DNA of 64,000 bases, from positions 3,189,501 to 3,253,500 of the forward strand of contig CP053915.1 in NCBI GenBank assembly GCA_021496925.1, read 5' to 3'. The translations under genes and the position numbers were made by a program. This DNA is from Acidovorax sp. YS12. GTDB taxonomy: Bacteria > Pseudomonadota > Gammaproteobacteria > Burkholderiales > Burkholderiaceae_C. Positions within the stretch are counted from its first letter, which is position 1; the number at the start of each line of letters is the position of its first letter. Shown piece by piece: positions 16,979 through 25,219 of this stretch. The notes under the pieces are model-generated. The model searched no databases. It was not told the DNA's origin and saw only the letters and a program-made list of their open reading frames with translations.

Positions 16979-18138
16979 GTGTCGTGAGTTAGAAGTTCGT
17001 TGAACTAATCGAAGATGGCCGAATCGATCGTGTACCGTATGCACACGACGAGGCGGCCATGCGAGGAAGACCCAAGGCAGAACTGGTGCTGAGCGAAACC
17101 GAGCGCGAGCAGCTCACAGCGCTGACGCTGCGGCGCAAGACCGCGCAGGCGCTGGCGTTGCGCGCTCGCATTGTTCTGGCCTGCGCCGAAGGCGTGGACA
17201 ACCAGGTGGTTGCAAGCCGCCAGCGCGTGACGCAGCAGACGGTTTCGAAGTGGCGCGCCCGATTCGTCGAGCATCGGCTGGACGGACTGCTGGACGCCCC
17301 TCGGCCTGGCGCACCGCGAACGATTGACGACGCGCGGGTCGACGCCGTAATCGCCAAGACGCTGGAGAGCGTTCCCGATGCGGCGACGCATTGGAGCACC
17401 CGCACCATGGCGCGCGAAACCGGCATGTCGCAAACGGCGGTGTCTCGCATCTGGCGCGCATTCGGACTCCAGCCTCATCGCCAAGAGACCTTCAAGCTCT
17501 CCAGCGATCCCCTGTTTGTGGAGAAGGTGCGCGACATCGTCGGGTTGTATCTGGACCCGCCGCTCATGGCCATGGTCCTGTGCGTGGACGAGAAGAGTCA
17601 AATTCAGGCACTCGATCGCACGCAGCCCCTGCTGCCCCTGGCCCCGGGCATCCCCGAGCGGCGTACCCACGACTACGAGCGCCACGGCACGACCACGCTC
17701 TTCGCGGCGTTGGATGCCACCGGGTCCGTCATCGGGGACTTGCATCGCCGCCATCGAAGCGCGGAGTTCCTGCAGTTCCTGCGCACCATCGAGGCCAACG
17801 TGCCGGCGGTGCTGGACATCCACCTCGTGATGGACAACTACGGAACACACAAGACTCCTGCCATCAGAAGCTGGCTTGCCCGGCATGCGCGCTTTCACGT
17901 GCACTTCACCCCGACCTCTGCGTCCTGGCTGAACCAGGTCGAGCGCTGGTTCTCCACCCTGACGCAAAAGTACATCCGCCGCGGCACTCATCGCTCCACA
18001 CGACAACTCGAACAGGCGATCAGGCACTACATCAAGAACAACAATGACCACCCGAAGCCGTTCGTGTGGTCCAAGACCGCCGACGACATCCTCGCGAGCG
18101 TCGAGAGATTTTGTTTGCGAACTTCTAACTCACGACAC
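16979..18138 (+). mobile_element. IS630-family insertion sequence, intact (1160 bp)
   Basis: The element has perfect 21-bp terminal inverted repeats (16979-16999 and 18118-18138) beginning GTGTCGTGAG. It is flanked by a TA duplication (16977-16978 and 18139-18140). The rebuilt target is CTAG, the known IS630 preference. One full-length transposase gene is inside. It separates the YkgJ gene from the FMN-reductase gene. The perfect ends and open frame suggest recent, possibly active, insertion. Confidence 0.95.
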
Positions 18139-18141
18139 TAG
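17059..18141 (+). CDS. IS630-family transposase (DDE)
   Basis: This 360-residue transposase has an N-terminal helix-turn-helix pair (NQVVASRQRVTQQTVSKWRA) followed by a DDE catalytic core: Asp177 in LCVDEKSQIQ, Asp259 in VMDNYGTHK and Glu295 in SWLNQVERWF, spaced DDx35E. The C-terminus runs through the right inverted repeat. Its stop codon TAG (18139-18141) is made from the duplicated TA target plus the next host base, so the element carries no stop of its own. Other insertion sites could add residues when the next base is C or T. Confidence 0.95.
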   Translation: MRGRPKAELVLSETEREQLTALTLRRKTAQALALRARIVLACAEGVDNQVVASRQRVTQQTVSKWRARFVEHRLDGLLDAPRPGAPRTIDDARVDAVIAKTLESVPDAATHWSTRTMARETGMSQTAVSRIWRAFGLQPHRQETFKLSSDPLFVEKVRDIVGLYLDPPLMAMVLCVDEKSQIQALDRTQPLLPLAPGIPERRTHDYERHGTTTLFAALDATGSVIGDLHRRHRSAEFLQFLRTIEANVPAVLDIHLVMDNYGTHKTPAIRSWLARHARFHVHFTPTSASWLNQVERWFSTLTQKYIRRGTHRSTRQLEQAIRHYIKNNNDHPKPFVWSKTADDILASVERFCLRTSNSRH

Positions 18142-18716
18142 CCGTGCAGGCGCTGCGCGGCCCAGAGCACCTGCGTGACCACGGCGCGCACGCCCTCCTG
18201 GTCGTGCGCGTGGCGCAAGGCACCTTGCGCATCGAAGGCCTCGGCTGCGGCGCCGAGGGCGTAGGACTGTGGGGCCAGCCAGCACTGCGCATTGAGCAGC
18301 AGCGGGGCCAGGTGGCTTTGCGCGCGCAGGCCGCCGAGGCGGCCGTTGGATGCGCTGAGCATGCCCACGACCTTGCCTGCCAGGGGACGGTCGCCCTGGC
18401 CCCAGACGGGGTGGCCGCTGACCGGGCTGGATGCCCAGTCGATGGTGTTCTTCAGCAGGGCGGTGTAGCTGCCGTTGTATTCCGGCGAGCAGACGATCCA
18501 GGCCGGGTGCGCGTCCATCACCTCCTTGAGGCGCAGCACGTCGGCTGGCGTGCCGCGCGCCTCCAGGTCGGCGTTGTACAGCGGGATATCGAAGTCCGAC
18601 AGTTCCAGCAGCGTGACGTCGGCCCCGGCCTCGCTGCCCATGCGGGCGGCCGCGGCGGCCAGGCGGCGGTTGAACGATTGGTGGCGGGTGCTGCCCGCGA
18701 AGGCGAGGAGTTTCAT
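18138..18716 (-). CDS. NADPH-dependent FMN reductase
   Basis: This 192-residue flavodoxin-fold protein begins MKLLAFAGSTRHQSFNRRLA, with the phosphate-binding loop GSTRxxSFN, and contains SPEYNGSYTALLKNTIDW, the hallmark of the NADPH-dependent FMN (azo/chromate/quinone) reductase family. It uses NADPH to reduce FMN or quinones and chromate; substrate is not determinable. The stop TAG is formed of the IS flank TA and the terminal base of the inverted repeat, so the insertion left the protein unchanged. Confidence 0.93.
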   Translation of the reverse strand: MKLLAFAGSTRHQSFNRRLAAAAARMGSEAGADVTLLELSDFDIPLYNADLEARGTPADVLRLKEVMDAHPAWIVCSPEYNGSYTALLKNTIDWASSPVSGHPVWGQGDRPLAGKVVGMLSASNGRLGGLRAQSHLAPLLLNAQCWLAPQSYALGAAAEAFDAQGALRHAHDQEGVRAVVTQVLWAAQRLHG

Positions 18717-18758
18717 GGAGCCGATTGAACCACGCCCGGCATGCAGGATGCGTGCGTG

Positions 18759-18772
18759 GTTTCACGTGAAAC
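18759..18772. promoter_or_regulatory. parS centromere site 1
   Basis: The perfect 14-bp palindrome GTTTCACGTGAAAC is the core of the bacterial parS consensus bound by ParB. It lies between the FMN reductase and the second chemoreceptor, 12 kb from parB. Confidence 0.93.
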
Positions 18773-18802
18773 AATCCGGGGCGGCGCGGCGTGCCGCCCG
18801 CC

Positions 18803-20800
18803 TTACCCGTGCCCGATGGCGGCCTGCTGGCGCTCCAGCTGGAACACCGCCACGGTGCCGACCAGCGCGTCGGCCTGCTGGCGCAGGCTGTGGGCGGCGG
18901 CGGACATTTCCTCGACCAGCGCGGCGTTCTGCTGCGTCGCCTGGTCCATCTGGGTCACGGCCTCGCCCACCTGCGCCACGCCCGCGCTTTGCTCGCGGCT
19001 GGCGGCGCTGATCTCGGCCACGATGGTGCTCACGCGCTGGATGGCATCGACCACGCGCTGCATGGTCTCGCCGGCCTCATGGACCTGGCTGCTGCCGGTC
19101 TCCACGCGCCCCACGCTGTCGCTGATGAGGGCCTTGATCTCGCGCGCCGCTTCGGCGCTGCGGCCCGCCAGGCTGCGCACCTCGCCGGCCACCACGGCGA
19201 AGCCCCGGCCCTGCTCGCCGGCGCGCGCGGCCTCGACGGCGGCATTCAGGGCCAGGATGTTGGTCTGGAAGGCGATGCCGTCGATCACGCCAATGATGTC
19301 GGCGATCTTGCGGCTGCTGTCGTTGATGCCTTGCATGGTGTGGATGACGCGGGCCACGGCCTCGCCGCCCTGGGTGGCAACGTCGGAGGCCTGGCGCGCC
19401 AGCGCGCTGGCGTTGTGGGCGTGGTCGGCGTTCTGGCGCACCGTGGAGCCGAGCTGTTCCATGGAGGCGGCGGTCTCTTCGAGGGCGCTGGCCTGCGATT
19501 CGGTGCGGCCGGACAGGTCGTGGTTGCCCTGCGATATCTGGGCGCTGGCCGTGGCCACGGTTTCCGCGCCTTCGCGCACGCGGGCGACGACGGAGGCCAG
19601 GCTGTCCTGCATGGTCTTGAGCTGGAACATGAGGCTGCGGCGGTCGCCCGCGCGCAGGGCGATGGTGCGGCTCAGGTCACCTTGGGCCACGCGCTCGGCC
19701 AGGGCTGCGGCTTCGCTGGGCTCGCCGCCAATGGGCCGCAGCACCAGCCGGTCCACGGCGAAGGCCAGGACGATGGAGACGAGCGCGATGCTGAGCAGGC
19801 CCAGCGCGGCGGAAGTCCATTGCAGGCGGCGCACCTGGGCGAGGATTTCGCCGGTGGGCACGGTGGCCGCGAAGGACCAGGGTGTGGCGATGCCGTCGAG
19901 CTGCAGCGGCACCTGGATGCGCGTGGCATCGGCGTTGGCGAGGGTGTCGTGGAAGGCCGTTTCCAGGCGCTGGCCGCTGCGGACGGCTTCGCGCATGGAC
20001 TGGAGCTGCTCGTCGGAGAAACCGTCGCCAGCCGCCACCGGCTTGCCGATCCGGGCAGGGTCCTTGGCGGCCACGTAGATGGCCTGGTTGGAGAGCAGGC
20101 TGGCGTAGCCGCTTTGGTAGATGCGGATGGCCTGCACCATCTCCTGGATGCCGTCGAGCGTGATGTCCACGCCCGCGACGCCAACGAAGCGGCCGTCGAT
20201 CTCGATCGGAACCGACAAGGTGGTGATCAGCACGTTCTTGCCCCCGATCTGGTAGGGGTAGGGCTCCACCAGGACATTGCCACCCGTGGACTTGGGCATC
20301 TGGTAGTAGTCGCCCGGGCCGGGCTTGTCGTAGTCGGTCAGGGGTTCCACGGTGGCGCTGCCATTGGCTCCGCCGCGGTTCCAGTAGGGCACGTAGCGGC
20401 CCGTGGCGTCGTGGCCGATGGCGCTGGCGAAGTCGGTATCGCGGCCGTCGAAGGCGTTCGGCTCCCAGCCCGTCCACACACCGATGAAGCGGGGGTTCTT
20501 TTCCAGCACGGTGCGCAGGATGGTGTTGGCGGTCTGGCGGTCGGCGTGGCCCGATGCCTTGAGCGCCACCATGGTGGCGGCCAGCGTGCGCGCGGCTTCC
20601 AGCCCTTGCTGCAGCGGGACCGCCGCATCACGGCCGCTGTGGGCCGCCAACTCGCCGGCGTACTGCAGGGCGGCTTCGCGCTGCATCTGGCCGGCCTGCC
20701 AGGTCAGAATGGACAGGGTCAGCGCAAAGCCTGCCAGGATGATGCAGGCCACCACCGTCAGCATCTGGGTGCGCAGCGAGAGTTGGCGAAAGAACGACAT
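18803..20800 (-). CDS. Methyl-accepting chemotaxis protein with Cache sensor
   Basis: This 665-residue chemoreceptor has a first membrane helix near 10-32, a periplasmic double-Cache sensor (about 35-290, with VGVAGVDITLDG and YQSGYASLLSN as typical Cache strands), a second helix near 295-320, a HAMP domain and a signalling coiled coil with QTNILALNAAVEAARAGEQG. The upstream in-frame extension to 20998 is rejected because it reads through a parS site. Of two nearby ATGs, 20800 has AAGGAGG eight bases away. Cache sensors usually bind small organic ligands. It is divergent from mnmG. Confidence 0.92.
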   Translation of the reverse strand: MSFFRQLSLRTQMLTVVACIILAGFALTLSILTWQAGQMQREAALQYAGELAAHSGRDAAVPLQQGLEAARTLAATMVALKASGHADRQTANTILRTVLEKNPRFIGVWTGWEPNAFDGRDTDFASAIGHDATGRYVPYWNRGGANGSATVEPLTDYDKPGPGDYYQMPKSTGGNVLVEPYPYQIGGKNVLITTLSVPIEIDGRFVGVAGVDITLDGIQEMVQAIRIYQSGYASLLSNQAIYVAAKDPARIGKPVAAGDGFSDEQLQSMREAVRSGQRLETAFHDTLANADATRIQVPLQLDGIATPWSFAATVPTGEILAQVRRLQWTSAALGLLSIALVSIVLAFAVDRLVLRPIGGEPSEAAALAERVAQGDLSRTIALRAGDRRSLMFQLKTMQDSLASVVARVREGAETVATASAQISQGNHDLSGRTESQASALEETAASMEQLGSTVRQNADHAHNASALARQASDVATQGGEAVARVIHTMQGINDSSRKIADIIGVIDGIAFQTNILALNAAVEAARAGEQGRGFAVVAGEVRSLAGRSAEAAREIKALISDSVGRVETGSSQVHEAGETMQRVVDAIQRVSTIVAEISAASREQSAGVAQVGEAVTQMDQATQQNAALVEEMSAAAHSLRQQADALVGTVAVFQLERQQAAIGHG

Positions 20801-20939
20801 AGACATTTCCTCCTTGGGGTGCGGCTTTTTTGGGGCAGGAACTCCGCCAGCGGTGCGGCGGACGCCTTGTTCATTGTGGGGTCTTTTAGGGCTTGATCTG
20901 GCGCAAGCACGACAGGGCGAGGAAAAAAGTCCGGGCCAG

Positions 20940-20953
20940 GTTTCACGTGAAAC
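20940..20953. promoter_or_regulatory. parS centromere site 2
   Basis: A perfect GTTTCACGTGAAAC palindrome lies in the divergent gap between the chemoreceptor and mnmG, 59 bp before the mnmG start. ParB bound here could influence mnmG transcription. Confidence 0.93.
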
Positions 20954-21012
20954 ACCGGAAGGCCAAAGGTGGGAAAATTGCGGGTTTCCCTGCGCCACCG
21001 GAGCCTTGTCCC

Positions 21013-22965
21013 ATGCTGTATCCCCAGGAATTCGATTGTCTAGTCGTCGGTGGCGGCCACGCCGGCACCGAGGCGGCGCTGGCGGCCGCGCGCATGGGCT
21101 GCAAGACGCTGCTGCTGACCCACAACATCGAGACGCTGGGGCAGATGAGCTGCAACCCCAGCATCGGCGGTATCGGCAAGGGCCATCTGGTCAAGGAGGT
21201 GGACGCCCTGGGCGGCGCCATGGCCCTGGCCACGGACGAGGGCGGCATCCAGTTCCGCACGCTCAACAGCAGCAAGGGCCCGGCGGTGCGTGCCACGCGT
21301 GCGCAGGCCGACCGCGTGCTGTACAAGGCCGCGATTCGCCGCGTGCTGGAGAACCAGTCCAACCTGTGGCTGTTCCAGCAGGCCGTGGATGACCTAGTGG
21401 TGGAGGGTGACCGGGTGGTGGGCGCGGTCACGCAGGTGGGTATCACCTTCCGCAGCCGTACCGTGGTGCTGACGGCGGGCACCTTCCTTGACGGCAAGAT
21501 CCATGTGGGCCTGAACAACTACGCGGCCGGCCGGGCGGGGGATCCACCGGCCGTCTCGCTGAGCGCGCGCCTCAAGGAGCTGAAGTTGCCGCAGGGCCGC
21601 CTCAAGACCGGCACCCCGCCGCGCATCGACGGGCGCAGCATCGACTTCTCGCAGTGCGAGGAACAGCCCGGCGATGGCATGCCCGGCGGCGTGAACGAGG
21701 GCGTGCTGCCCGTGTTCAGCTTCATGGGCAGCGTGGCCATGCACCCGCGCCAGGTGCCGTGCTGGATCACGCACACCAATGAGCGCACGCACGAGATCAT
21801 CCGCAGCGGCTTCGACCGCAGCCCCATGTTCACGGGCAAGATCGAGGGCGTGGGCCCACGCTACTGCCCCAGCGTGGAGGACAAGATCAACCGCTTCGCC
21901 GACAAGGAAAGCCACCAGATCTTCCTGGAGCCCGAGGGGCTGAGCACGCACGAGTTCTACCCGAACGGCATTTCCACCAGCCTGCCGTTCGACATCCAGT
22001 ACGCGCTGGTGCGTTCCATGCGCGGGCTGGAGAACGCCCACATCCTGCGTCCCGGCTACGCCATCGAGTACGACTACTTCGACCCGCGCTCGCTCAAGAA
22101 CAGCTTCGAGACGCGGCAGATCCAGGGCCTGTTCTTCGCCGGGCAGATCAACGGCACCACGGGCTACGAGGAGGCCGCCGCGCAGGGGTTGTTCGCAGGC
22201 TTGAATGCCGCGCTGCAATGCCGCGGCGAGGCGCCCTGGCTGCCCGGGCGCGATGAAGCCTACCTGGGTGTGCTGGTCGATGACCTGGTCACCAAGGGGG
22301 TGACCGAGCCCTACCGCATGTTCACCAGCCGGGCCGAGTTCCGCCTGCAGCTGCGCGAGGACAACGCCGACATGCGCCTGACCGAAGCAGGGCGCCACAT
22401 GGGGCTGGTGCCGGATGCGCGCTGGGATGCCTTCTGCCGCAAGCGTGACGCTGTTTCACGTGAAACCGAGCGGCTCAAGTCCACCTGGGTGAACCCGCGC
22501 ATCCTCGCGGCGCAGGAATCCGAGCGCGTGCTGGGCAAAGCCATCGAGCACGAATACAACCTGTTCGACCTGCTGCGCCGCCCTGGCATCGGCTACGAGG
22601 CGCTCATGTCGCTGGACGGCGGCAAGTACGCGAGCGGCGATGTTTCACGTGAAACGCTGGGCGATCTGGGCGCGCCGGTGATCGAACAGGTGGAGATCGC
22701 CGCCAAATATGCGGGCTACATCGACCGGCAGAAGGACGAAGTGCAGCGCGCCGCCCACTTCGAGCGGCTGCGTCTGCCCGACGACCTGGACTACATGCAG
22801 GTGGCCGCCTTGTCGATCGAGGTGCGCCAGAAGCTGCAAAAGCACCGGCCCGAAACCCTGGGCCAGGCCTCGCGCATCTCGGGCGTTACTCCGGCGGCCA
22901 TCTCGCTGCTGCTGGTGCATTTGAAGAAGGGCGGCTTCAAGGGCTTTGCCATGGAGGCTGCATGA
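21013..22965 (+). CDS. mnmG: tRNA uridine-5-carboxymethylaminomethyl modification enzyme MnmG (GidA)
   Basis: This 650-residue FAD protein works with MnmE to install the cmnm5 group on U34 of several tRNAs. The dinucleotide-fold motif GGGHAGTEAA is at 13-22. GQMSCNPSIGGIGKGHLVKE and LKTGTPPRIDGRSID are signature blocks, and a helical C-terminal domain follows. The ATG at 21013 is preferred with GGAG eight bases upstream. Two parS palindromes lie inside the gene at codons encoding VSRET (22453-22466 and 22642-22655). It overlaps rsmG by 4 bp, the usual gid operon. Confidence 0.97.
   Translation: MLYPQEFDCLVVGGGHAGTEAALAAARMGCKTLLLTHNIETLGQMSCNPSIGGIGKGHLVKEVDALGGAMALATDEGGIQFRTLNSSKGPAVRATRAQADRVLYKAAIRRVLENQSNLWLFQQAVDDLVVEGDRVVGAVTQVGITFRSRTVVLTAGTFLDGKIHVGLNNYAAGRAGDPPAVSLSARLKELKLPQGRLKTGTPPRIDGRSIDFSQCEEQPGDGMPGGVNEGVLPVFSFMGSVAMHPRQVPCWITHTNERTHEIIRSGFDRSPMFTGKIEGVGPRYCPSVEDKINRFADKESHQIFLEPEGLSTHEFYPNGISTSLPFDIQYALVRSMRGLENAHILRPGYAIEYDYFDPRSLKNSFETRQIQGLFFAGQINGTTGYEEAAAQGLFAGLNAALQCRGEAPWLPGRDEAYLGVLVDDLVTKGVTEPYRMFTSRAEFRLQLREDNADMRLTEAGRHMGLVPDARWDAFCRKRDAVSRETERLKSTWVNPRILAAQESERVLGKAIEHEYNLFDLLRRPGIGYEALMSLDGGKYASGDVSRETLGDLGAPVIEQVEIAAKYAGYIDRQKDEVQRAAHFERLRLPDDLDYMQVAALSIEVRQKLQKHRPETLGQASRISGVTPAAISLLLVHLKKGGFKGFAMEAA
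22453..22466. promoter_or_regulatory. parS centromere site 3, inside mnmG
   Basis: A perfect GTTTCACGTGAAAC lies within the coding sequence and is read as Val-Ser-Arg-Glu-Thr. The protein tolerates it in a region between conserved blocks. Confidence 0.9.
22642..22655. promoter_or_regulatory. parS centromere site 4, inside mnmG
   Basis: A second perfect in-gene palindrome is again in the same frame, encoding Val-Ser-Arg-Glu-Thr, 189 bp after site 3. Confidence 0.9.
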
Positions 22966-23621
22966 TAGAGGCCGCGCTGCGCCAAGGCGCCCAGGCCCTG
23001 GGGCTGGCGCTGAACGAGGGGCAGATGGCCCAACTGCTGGACTTCCTGGCCTTGCTGCAGAAATGGAACAAGGTCTACAACCTGACGGCGGTGCGCGATC
23101 CGCAGGAGATGCTGACCCACCACCTGCTCGACAGCCTGGCGGCCGTGGCGCCGCTGCGCCGCCACCTTGCCACGCAACTGGCAGGGCAGGGCGCCCGGCT
23201 GCTCGACGTGGGCTCCGGTGGCGGACTGCCCGGCGTGGTCTTCGCCATCTGCTGTCCCGAAGTCGATGTCAGCTGCGTGGACACGGTGGCCAAGAAGGCC
23301 GCCTTCATCCAGCAGGCCGCGGCGGCGCTCAAGCTACCCAACCTGCACGGCATCCACGCGCGCGTGGAAACGCTGGCGGGCCCGTTTGACGTGGTGAGCT
23401 GCCGTGCCTTTGCCGCGCTGGCCGACTTCACCGCCTGGTCGCGCCAGGCACTCGCGCCGCATGCTGTCTGGCTTGCCATGAAGGGCCGGCATCCGCACGA
23501 CGAAATCGCCGCGCTGCCCGCCGGTGTGCAAGTGTTCCACGTGGAACCGCTTGCTGTGCCGGGGCTGGATGCCGAGCGCTGCATCGTCTGGATGCGGCCT
23601 GCCGCCGGGGCCGTGGCGTAA
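22962..23621 (+). CDS. rsmG: 16S rRNA (guanine-N7) methyltransferase RsmG (GidB)
   Basis: This 219-residue SAM-dependent methyltransferase modifies G527 of 16S rRNA; its loss gives low-level streptomycin resistance in other bacteria. The N-terminal phrase LLQKWNKVYNLTAVRDPQEM and the SAM-binding loop LLDVGSGGGLPGVVFAI are family hallmarks. SCRAFAAL follows in the catalytic half. The ATG overlaps the mnmG stop as ATGA. A parS variant lies near the 3' end. Confidence 0.96.
   Translation: MIEAALRQGAQALGLALNEGQMAQLLDFLALLQKWNKVYNLTAVRDPQEMLTHHLLDSLAAVAPLRRHLATQLAGQGARLLDVGSGGGLPGVVFAICCPEVDVSCVDTVAKKAAFIQQAAAALKLPNLHGIHARVETLAGPFDVVSCRAFAALADFTAWSRQALAPHAVWLAMKGRHPHDEIAALPAGVQVFHVEPLAVPGLDAERCIVWMRPAAGAVA
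23534..23547. promoter_or_regulatory. parS-like variant site 5, inside rsmG
   Basis: GTTCCACGTGGAAC is a perfect palindrome that differs from the other four sites by one symmetric substitution (TTC to TCC). This form matches parS variants known in other bacteria. It is read as part of VFHVEP. Confidence 0.6.
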
Positions 23622-23663
23622 ACTCGCCTGTCGCTCCCCGCGACGCTCGAAGGGTTCCCCATC

Positions 23664-24278
23664 ATGTTCGGCATTGCTGACTACGGCGCGTTCGTCGCCG
23701 CGATCATCCTGTTCCTGGCCATCCCCGGTCCTGGCAACCTGGCCCTTATCACCTCCACCGGCAAGGGCGGGGTGCGCGCGGGCCTGGCAGCCGGGCTGGG
23801 CGTGATCGCGGCCGACCAGGTGCTGATGTGGGCCGCGGTGGCGGGCGTGGCGGCGCTGCTGGCCGCCTATCCGGCGGCCTTCCATGCCGTGCAGTGGCTG
23901 GGCGCGGCCTACCTGGCGTGGCTGGGCTTGCGGATGCTCACGGCCAAGCCCGGCAGCGCTCCGGTGCTGCGCATGGAGCCGCGCCACTACTTCCGGCAGG
24001 GGGCTGTCATCACGTTGCTCAACCCCAAGGCCATCGTGTTCTACATGGCGTTCTTCCCGCTGTTCGTCGATCCGGCGCGGCACCAGGGGCTGCTGACGTT
24101 CGGGGTGATGGCCGTGACCATCGCCGTGCTGACCTTCCTCTACAGCCTGACCGTGGTGCTGCTCACGCACCACCTGGCCGAGCGCATGCGCGCCAATCCC
24201 GCCATCGCGCGCGTGCTGGAAAAGACCGCGGGCGTGTTTCTCATCGGCTTCGGCGTCAAGCTGGCCATTTCCAGGTAA
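23664..24278 (+). CDS. LysE/RhtB-family amino-acid exporter
   Basis: This 204-residue inner-membrane protein has about six hydrophobic helices. The N-terminal phrase AIPGPGNLALITSTGKGGVRAGLAAGLG is characteristic of LysE/RhtB exporters (quoted here beyond the core motif PGPGN only to show position), and LLNPKAIVFYMAFFPLF is the second conserved block. It would export an amino acid or homoserine-lactone-like solute; the substrate is unknown. It sits 42 bp after rsmG and nine bases before parA, so it is part of the partition operon without an evident role in segregation. Confidence 0.9.
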   Translation: MFGIADYGAFVAAIILFLAIPGPGNLALITSTGKGGVRAGLAAGLGVIAADQVLMWAAVAGVAALLAAYPAAFHAVQWLGAAYLAWLGLRMLTAKPGSAPVLRMEPRHYFRQGAVITLLNPKAIVFYMAFFPLFVDPARHQGLLTFGVMAVTIAVLTFLYSLTVVLLTHHLAERMRANPAIARVLEKTAGVFLIGFGVKLAISR

Positions 24279-24287
24279 GTCCATCGC

Positions 24288-25058
24288 ATGGCCAAGATTT
24301 TCTGCATCGCCAACCAAAAGGGTGGCGTCGGCAAGACCACCACCACCGTCAACCTCGCGGCGGGCCTGGCCAGGATCGGCCAGCGCGTGCTGCTGGTCGA
24401 CCTCGACCCGCAGGGCAACGCCACCATGGGCTCGGGGGTGGACAAGCGCGGCCTGCAGCTGTCGGTGTACGACGTGCTGCTCGAATCGGCCTCGGTGCAG
24501 GAGGCGGCGGTCGCGTCCGGGCCTGGCGGCTACCGCGTGCTGGGCGCCAACCGCGAGCTGGCCGGAGCCGAGGTGGAACTGGTCGAACTGGAGCGGCGCG
24601 AGAAACGCCTGAAGGCCGCGCTCGATGCCGTGCAGGTGGACTACGACTTCGTGCTGATCGACTGTCCGCCGTCCCTCTCCATGCTCACGCTCAACGGCCT
24701 GTGCAGCGCGCATGGCGTCATCGTGCCCATGCAGTGCGAGTATTTCGCGCTTGAAGGGCTGACCGACCTCGTCAACACCATCAAGCAGGTGCACGCCAAC
24801 CTCAACCCCGACCTGCAGATCATCGGCCTGCTGCGTGTGATGTACGACCCGCGCATCACGCTGCAGGCCCAGGTGAGCGAGCAACTCAAGGGGCATTTCG
24901 GCGACAAGGTGTTCAACACCGTCATCCCGCGCAACGTGCGCCTGGCCGAGGCGCCCAGCTATGGCTTGCCCGGGGTGGTTTTCGACCCTTCAGCCAAGGG
25001 AAGCCAGGCCTTCGTCGAATTCGCCCAGGAGATGGTGGAACGCATTCAGCGTATGTAA
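24288..25058 (+). CDS. parA: Chromosome-partition ATPase ParA
   Basis: This 256-residue deviant-Walker ATPase binds nonspecific DNA in the ATP state and moves ParB-parS complexes. The Walker A motif KGGVGKTTTT is at 11-20 with the signature lysine, and VLLVDLDPQGNATMGSG and VLIDCPPSLSMLT are the A' and B motifs. Its length is typical of chromosomal ParA/Soj, with no N-terminal DNA-binding domain as in plasmid ParA. ParB is encoded 5.2 kb downstream instead of directly adjacent, because a giant surface-protein gene lies between them. Confidence 0.96.
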   Translation: MAKIFCIANQKGGVGKTTTTVNLAAGLARIGQRVLLVDLDPQGNATMGSGVDKRGLQLSVYDVLLESASVQEAAVASGPGGYRVLGANRELAGAEVELVELERREKRLKAALDAVQVDYDFVLIDCPPSLSMLTLNGLCSAHGVIVPMQCEYFALEGLTDLVNTIKQVHANLNPDLQIIGLLRVMYDPRITLQAQVSEQLKGHFGDKVFNTVIPRNVRLAEAPSYGLPGVVFDPSAKGSQAFVEFAQEMVERIQRM

Positions 25059-25092
25059 GCATACGTATTTTCCCCAATTGCAAACCATTGTG

Positions 25093-25186
25093 ATTTGTGA
25101 GTATTTGTGAGTGATGGTGTATGGCGAGCCATAGGGGAGGCTGCCTAGACTTCGGGCCAGACGCAATCTGCGGTGACCGCGATTGC
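25093..25186. promoter_or_regulatory. Leader with tandem decamer and hairpin upstream of the DUF11 gene
   Basis: ATTTGTGAGT occurs twice in direct succession (25093-25112), so the copies are one helical turn apart, as in activator sites. Further on, GCAATC...GATTGC (25163-25186) encloses GCG/CGC and forms a stem with one bulge. The region is richer in A and T than its flanks and probably holds the promoter of the large surface-protein gene. No regulator can be assigned. Confidence 0.4.
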
Positions 25187-25219
25187 ATTTTCTCGCCGGA
25201 GTTCCACACGTAGACGTGC

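Noticed and set aside
20801..20998. N-terminal extension of the second chemoreceptor
   Set aside because: The frame is open but reads through parS site 2 and lacks hydrophobic or family resemblance. A strong Shine-Dalgarno sequence marks the start at 20800.
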